From positions 1 to 7,260 of the forward strand of contig JABDQK010000243.1 in assembly GCA_013042255.1 (NCBI GenBank): 7,260 bases of DNA. Reading direction: 5' to 3'. The notes under the pieces were generated by a model, which ran no database searches, was not told the origin of the DNA, and saw nothing but the letters and a program-made list of their open reading frames with translations. Shown piece by piece: positions 5,348 to 7,260 of the stretch (position 1 is the first letter of the stretch; each line of letters opens with the position of its first letter). Position numbers and translations under genes: made by a program. The stretch comes from Flavobacteriaceae bacterium (GTDB lineage: Bacteria > Bacteroidota > Bacteroidia > Flavobacteriales > Flavobacteriaceae).

Positions 5348-6070
5348 ATGACAACACTAGCTAGAATTGCAATCGCCGTACTTATGGCACTTTTCTTGTC
5401 CTCATGTGCCTTCGACATGAATTTTGGACAGGGAAAAAAAGGTAATGGCATCGTAGCCAAGGAAACAAGAGAAGTTTACGAAGACTTCACTGAAATTTCA
5501 GCCTCCGAAGGTCTTGATGTTTTCGTCACCCAGGCCGATAATTTCTCCATTGAAGTTGAGGCAGATGAAAATATCATGGAATTAATTGGCACTGACATTA
5601 AAAATGGAAAATTGAGAATCCACGCCATCGAAAATATTGGGAGGGCTACCAAAAGAATACATGTCACCCTTCCAGAGGTAACCGGACTTTACGCCTCCAG
5701 CGGATCTGATCTTGTCACACAAAATGTGATCCGCGCCAACAAGATAGCACTGGATGCCAGTAGCGGAGCCGATATAAAAGCAGCTGTGGTTGCCGAAGAA
5801 GTAGAAGCTGACACCAGTAGTGGGGCAGATATCAGGCTGGAAGGAGAGGCACAGATGCTACGCGCTGATGCGAGCAGTGGCTCAGGAATCAGGGCTAAAA
5901 ATTTTGAAGTAAGGGTTTGCTACGCCGATGCGAGCAGTGGTGCCGATATCGATCTCAATGTTTCTGAATCACTTGTAGCCGAAGCAACCAGTGGTGCCGA
6001 CATCTCCTACTCCGGGAATCCAAGTGTTGAAAAGAACAAATCATATTCTGGCCGCGTCCACAAAGAATAA
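5348..6070 (+). CDS. Head-GIN domain (DUF2807) lipoprotein
   Basis: A 240-residue lipoprotein of the head-GIN/DUF2807 family of putative auto-transporter adhesin-like proteins, common in Bacteroidota beside PspC genes. The frame is open from an ATG at 5291, but the start at 5348 is correct: it gives a clean lipoprotein signal (MTTLARIAIAVLMALFLSSC) with lipobox L17-S18-S19-C20 and an A-rich leader. Residue 21 is Ala and 23 Asp, with no Asp at +2, so outer-membrane delivery is possible. The mature part starts with VYEDFTEISASEGLDVFVTQ (43-62), the usual DUF2807 opening, and continues as a beta helix with six (S/T)SG turns at about residues 117, 138, 157, 176, 196 and 214. The short tail (about 221-240) is basic and polar. 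It likely forms a periplasmic or surface beta-solenoid; binding partners are unknown. It follows the PspC gene by 133 bases and ends before a strong terminator. Confidence 0.92.
   Translation: MTTLARIAIAVLMALFLSSCAFDMNFGQGKKGNGIVAKETREVYEDFTEISASEGLDVFVTQADNFSIEVEADENIMELIGTDIKNGKLRIHAIENIGRATKRIHVTLPEVTGLYASSGSDLVTQNVIRANKIALDASSGADIKAAVVAEEVEADTSSGADIRLEGEAQMLRADASSGSGIRAKNFEVRVCYADASSGADIDLNVSESLVAEATSGADISYSGNPSVEKNKSYSGRVHKE
5693..6004 (+). repeat. Six internal (A/T)SSGxD beta-solenoid repeats
   Basis: Within the head-GIN gene, six units centred on (A/D)(A/T)(S/T)SG(A/S)(D/G)(I/L) recur at 18-21 residue spacing. At DNA level the units are mostly diverged, but GATGCGAGCAGTGG is exact at 5867-5880 and 5927-5940, exactly 60 bases (20 codons) apart. 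The pattern is that of stacked solenoid coils in which the small Ser-Ser-Gly residues form one turn column. The partial DNA identity may point to recent unit duplication or local conversion. Confidence 0.8.
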
Positions 6071-6092
6071 GTACTGCTGCCAGATAAACCAT

Positions 6093-6123
6093 AAAAACCC
6101 CGAATTTTTCTTCGGGGTTTTTT
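6093..6123. terminator. Strong intrinsic terminator after head-GIN gene
   Basis: A perfect 12-bp stem pairs AAAAACCCCGAA (6093-6104) with TTCGGGGTTTTT (6111-6122) around the loop TTTTTC, and the T-run continues to 6123. It begins 22 bases after the head-GIN stop and ends the rightward envelope block. Because the 5' arm begins with A residues, the hairpin would also end leftward transcription, although no converging gene is seen here. It separates the block from the dipeptide epimerase gene, which must therefore have its own promoter. Confidence 0.9.
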
Positions 6124-6166
6124 AATTCACTCTTTGCTTTGTTTATCTTAGGTATAAATTAAATAT

Positions 6167-7180
6167 ATGCAAGTTCGGCTGTCCCAACATACGCTTCATC
6201 TCAAACATCCCTTTACCATTTCCAGGGAGTCGCACCAGACACAGGATACTTTAATCGTACACCTGAGTCAGGATGGAAAAACAGGCTATGGGGAAACCAC
6301 TTCAAACCCCTACTACGGCCACACCATCGGAGAGCTGAGAGATGAGATAAAAAGTGTAAGCTCTGAAATTGAAAAATATCCTTTTTCTCAACCTGAAGAA
6401 TTCCATAAATGGTTAAAGGGAAAAAACCTGTCCAGCTTTGCCCTCTGTGCCCTGGATCTGGCCGCTCACGATCTTTACGGTAAAATGCAGAATACGCCCC
6501 TCTACAAAATCTGGGGCACTTCTATTGAAAATTATCCTTTGACTAATTTTACCATTGGCATTGATACCATTGAAAATATGGTTGCGAAAATGAAAGAAAA
6601 GCCTTGGCCCATATACAAAATCAAATTAGGTACTTCTGAGGATTTAGATATTATAAGAGAACTGAGAAAGCACAGCGATGCCGTTTTCAGAATCGATGCA
6701 AACGGGGCATGGACTGCGGCACAGACCATCGCAATAGCCCCCGAGCTCAAAAAACTCGGAGTTGAATTTATCGAACAACCCCTCAGGGCCGACGACTGGT
6801 CGGGCATGGAAGAAGTTGCCCATCATTCGGTCCTACCTGTGATTGCGGATGAGAGCTGTCTGGTTGAAGAGGATGTGGAACGATGTGCCCTGCACTTTAA
6901 CGGAATCAATATTAAACTCACCAAATGTGGCGGACTAACGCCTGCTCTTCGTATGATTGAAAAAGGCAGGGCTCTGGGATTGAAAATTATGGTAGGATGC
7001 ATGACGGAGTCTACCGTTGGGATTTCAGCCATTGGGCAATTGTTGCCCCAATTGGATTATGTGGATATGGATGGTCCGATGCTGCTCAGCAAAGACATTG
7101 CCACGGGCATACAGATCAATAAAGATGCAACAATCACCTTTCCAAGGCTCGGAGGCAGTGGAATAAGCCTTGTCTCATGA
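6167..7180 (+). CDS. Dipeptide epimerase (enolase superfamily)
   Basis: A 337-residue cytosolic enzyme of the mandelate racemase/muconate-lactonising subgroup of the enolase superfamily. It interconverts L,L and L,D (or D,L) dipeptides, classically L-Ala-D/L-Glu from murein peptides. All key residues are visible: the first catalytic lysine in KIK (K151, K153), Mg ligands D177 (RIDANGAW), E203 (FIEQP) and D228 (ADES), the second catalytic lysine K250 (NIKLTKCGG), and the D300-x-D302 pair (VDMDGP) that in dipeptide epimerases holds the substrate amino group. The N-terminal capping domain (1-125) includes the specificity loop around HPFTISRES (14-22). Several Bacteroidota members act on dipeptides other than Ala-Glu, so the substrate is uncertain. 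The gene starts 44 bases after the terminator. A loose TATAAATT (6153-6160) is the only promoter-like sequence seen. Its stop overlaps the next start (ATGA). Confidence 0.93.
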   Translation: MQVRLSQHTLHLKHPFTISRESHQTQDTLIVHLSQDGKTGYGETTSNPYYGHTIGELRDEIKSVSSEIEKYPFSQPEEFHKWLKGKNLSSFALCALDLAAHDLYGKMQNTPLYKIWGTSIENYPLTNFTIGIDTIENMVAKMKEKPWPIYKIKLGTSEDLDIIRELRKHSDAVFRIDANGAWTAAQTIAIAPELKKLGVEFIEQPLRADDWSGMEEVAHHSVLPVIADESCLVEEDVERCALHFNGINIKLTKCGGLTPALRMIEKGRALGLKIMVGCMTESTVGISAIGQLLPQLDYVDMDGPMLLSKDIATGIQINKDATITFPRLGGSGISLVS

Positions 7181-7260
7181 AGGTAAGGGTACAGACATAT
7201 CCGGGAACCACCCTTGAACACCAGGGAGATAAATATCATTATTTTGGTGGCACCTCCTAT
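7177..7260 (+). CDS. Partial gene: probable alpha-oxoamine-synthase/KBL-type PLP enzyme, N-terminus
   Basis: Only the first 28 codons are in the window and the frame is open to the edge. The start ATG at 7177 overlaps the epimerase stop by four bases. The peptide begins MKVRVQTYPG, then has GDKYHYFGGTSY. The motif (Y/F)xYFGGTSYLG is typical of the N terminus of fold-type I PLP enzymes related to 8-amino-7-oxononanoate synthase and glycine C-acetyltransferase, in which this segment leads to the substrate pocket. The PLP lysine region lies outside the window, so enzyme class and substrate cannot be set. Translational coupling suggests it works with the dipeptide epimerase, perhaps using an amino acid released from dipeptides (inference). 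Confidence 0.6.
   Translation, partial: MKVRVQTYPGTTLEHQGDKYHYFGGTSY

Overview
The window looks like chromosomal DNA from a Bacteroidota member, most likely a marine-type Flavobacteriaceae. The evidence is the gene families present (DUF4870, the PadR/PspC/head-GIN trio, a Bacteroidota-type dipeptide epimerase), leaders that are A-rich and lack a Shine-Dalgarno sequence, and promoter -7 boxes of the Bacteroidota form TAnnTTTG. GC content is moderate and I see no insertion sequence, phage gene, CRISPR array, tRNA or rRNA. The placement below phylum level is inference from families, not from a marker gene.

Left third (37-1867, minus strand): three genes read leftwards with short gaps, probably one operon. 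They encode a DUF4442 hotdog-fold protein, a two-helix membrane protein with a PH-like C-terminal part, and an AIM24/TIGR00266 family protein. A divergent intergenic region (1868-2000) carries promoter-like boxes for both directions and a pair of 9-base direct repeats spaced one helical turn apart.

Middle (2001-6070, plus strand): a DUF4870 (Tic20-like) membrane protein overlaps a secreted NTF2-like protein by one base (TAATG). After 132 bases without a firm gene comes a PadR-family repressor, overlapping by 4 bases a large PspC-domain membrane protein with a C-terminal beta-rich extracytoplasmic part. After another 133 bases comes a head-GIN (DUF2807) lipoprotein made of regularly spaced beta repeats. 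A strong 12-bp hairpin terminator (6093-6123) ends this block. PadR, PspC, DUF4870, PH-like and adhesin-like beta-repeat domains are recurrent in bacterial envelope-stress neighbourhoods, so the middle block is best read as a regulator plus a membrane sensor/effector plus a surface or periplasmic lipoprotein. That functional reading is inference.

Right end (6167-7260, plus strand): a dipeptide epimerase of the enolase superfamily with all catalytic residues visible, overlapping by 4 bases the start of a gene that runs out of the window and looks like an alpha-oxoamine-synthase/KBL-type PLP enzyme. This pair is probably metabolic (peptide or murein-peptide turnover) and separate from the envelope block.

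Nothing here is clearly a wholly new system. The points most worth a second look are the PadR-PspC-head-GIN module with its neighbours, the divergent control region, a possible leader peptide overlapping padR, and the unusual epimerase/PLP enzyme coupling.
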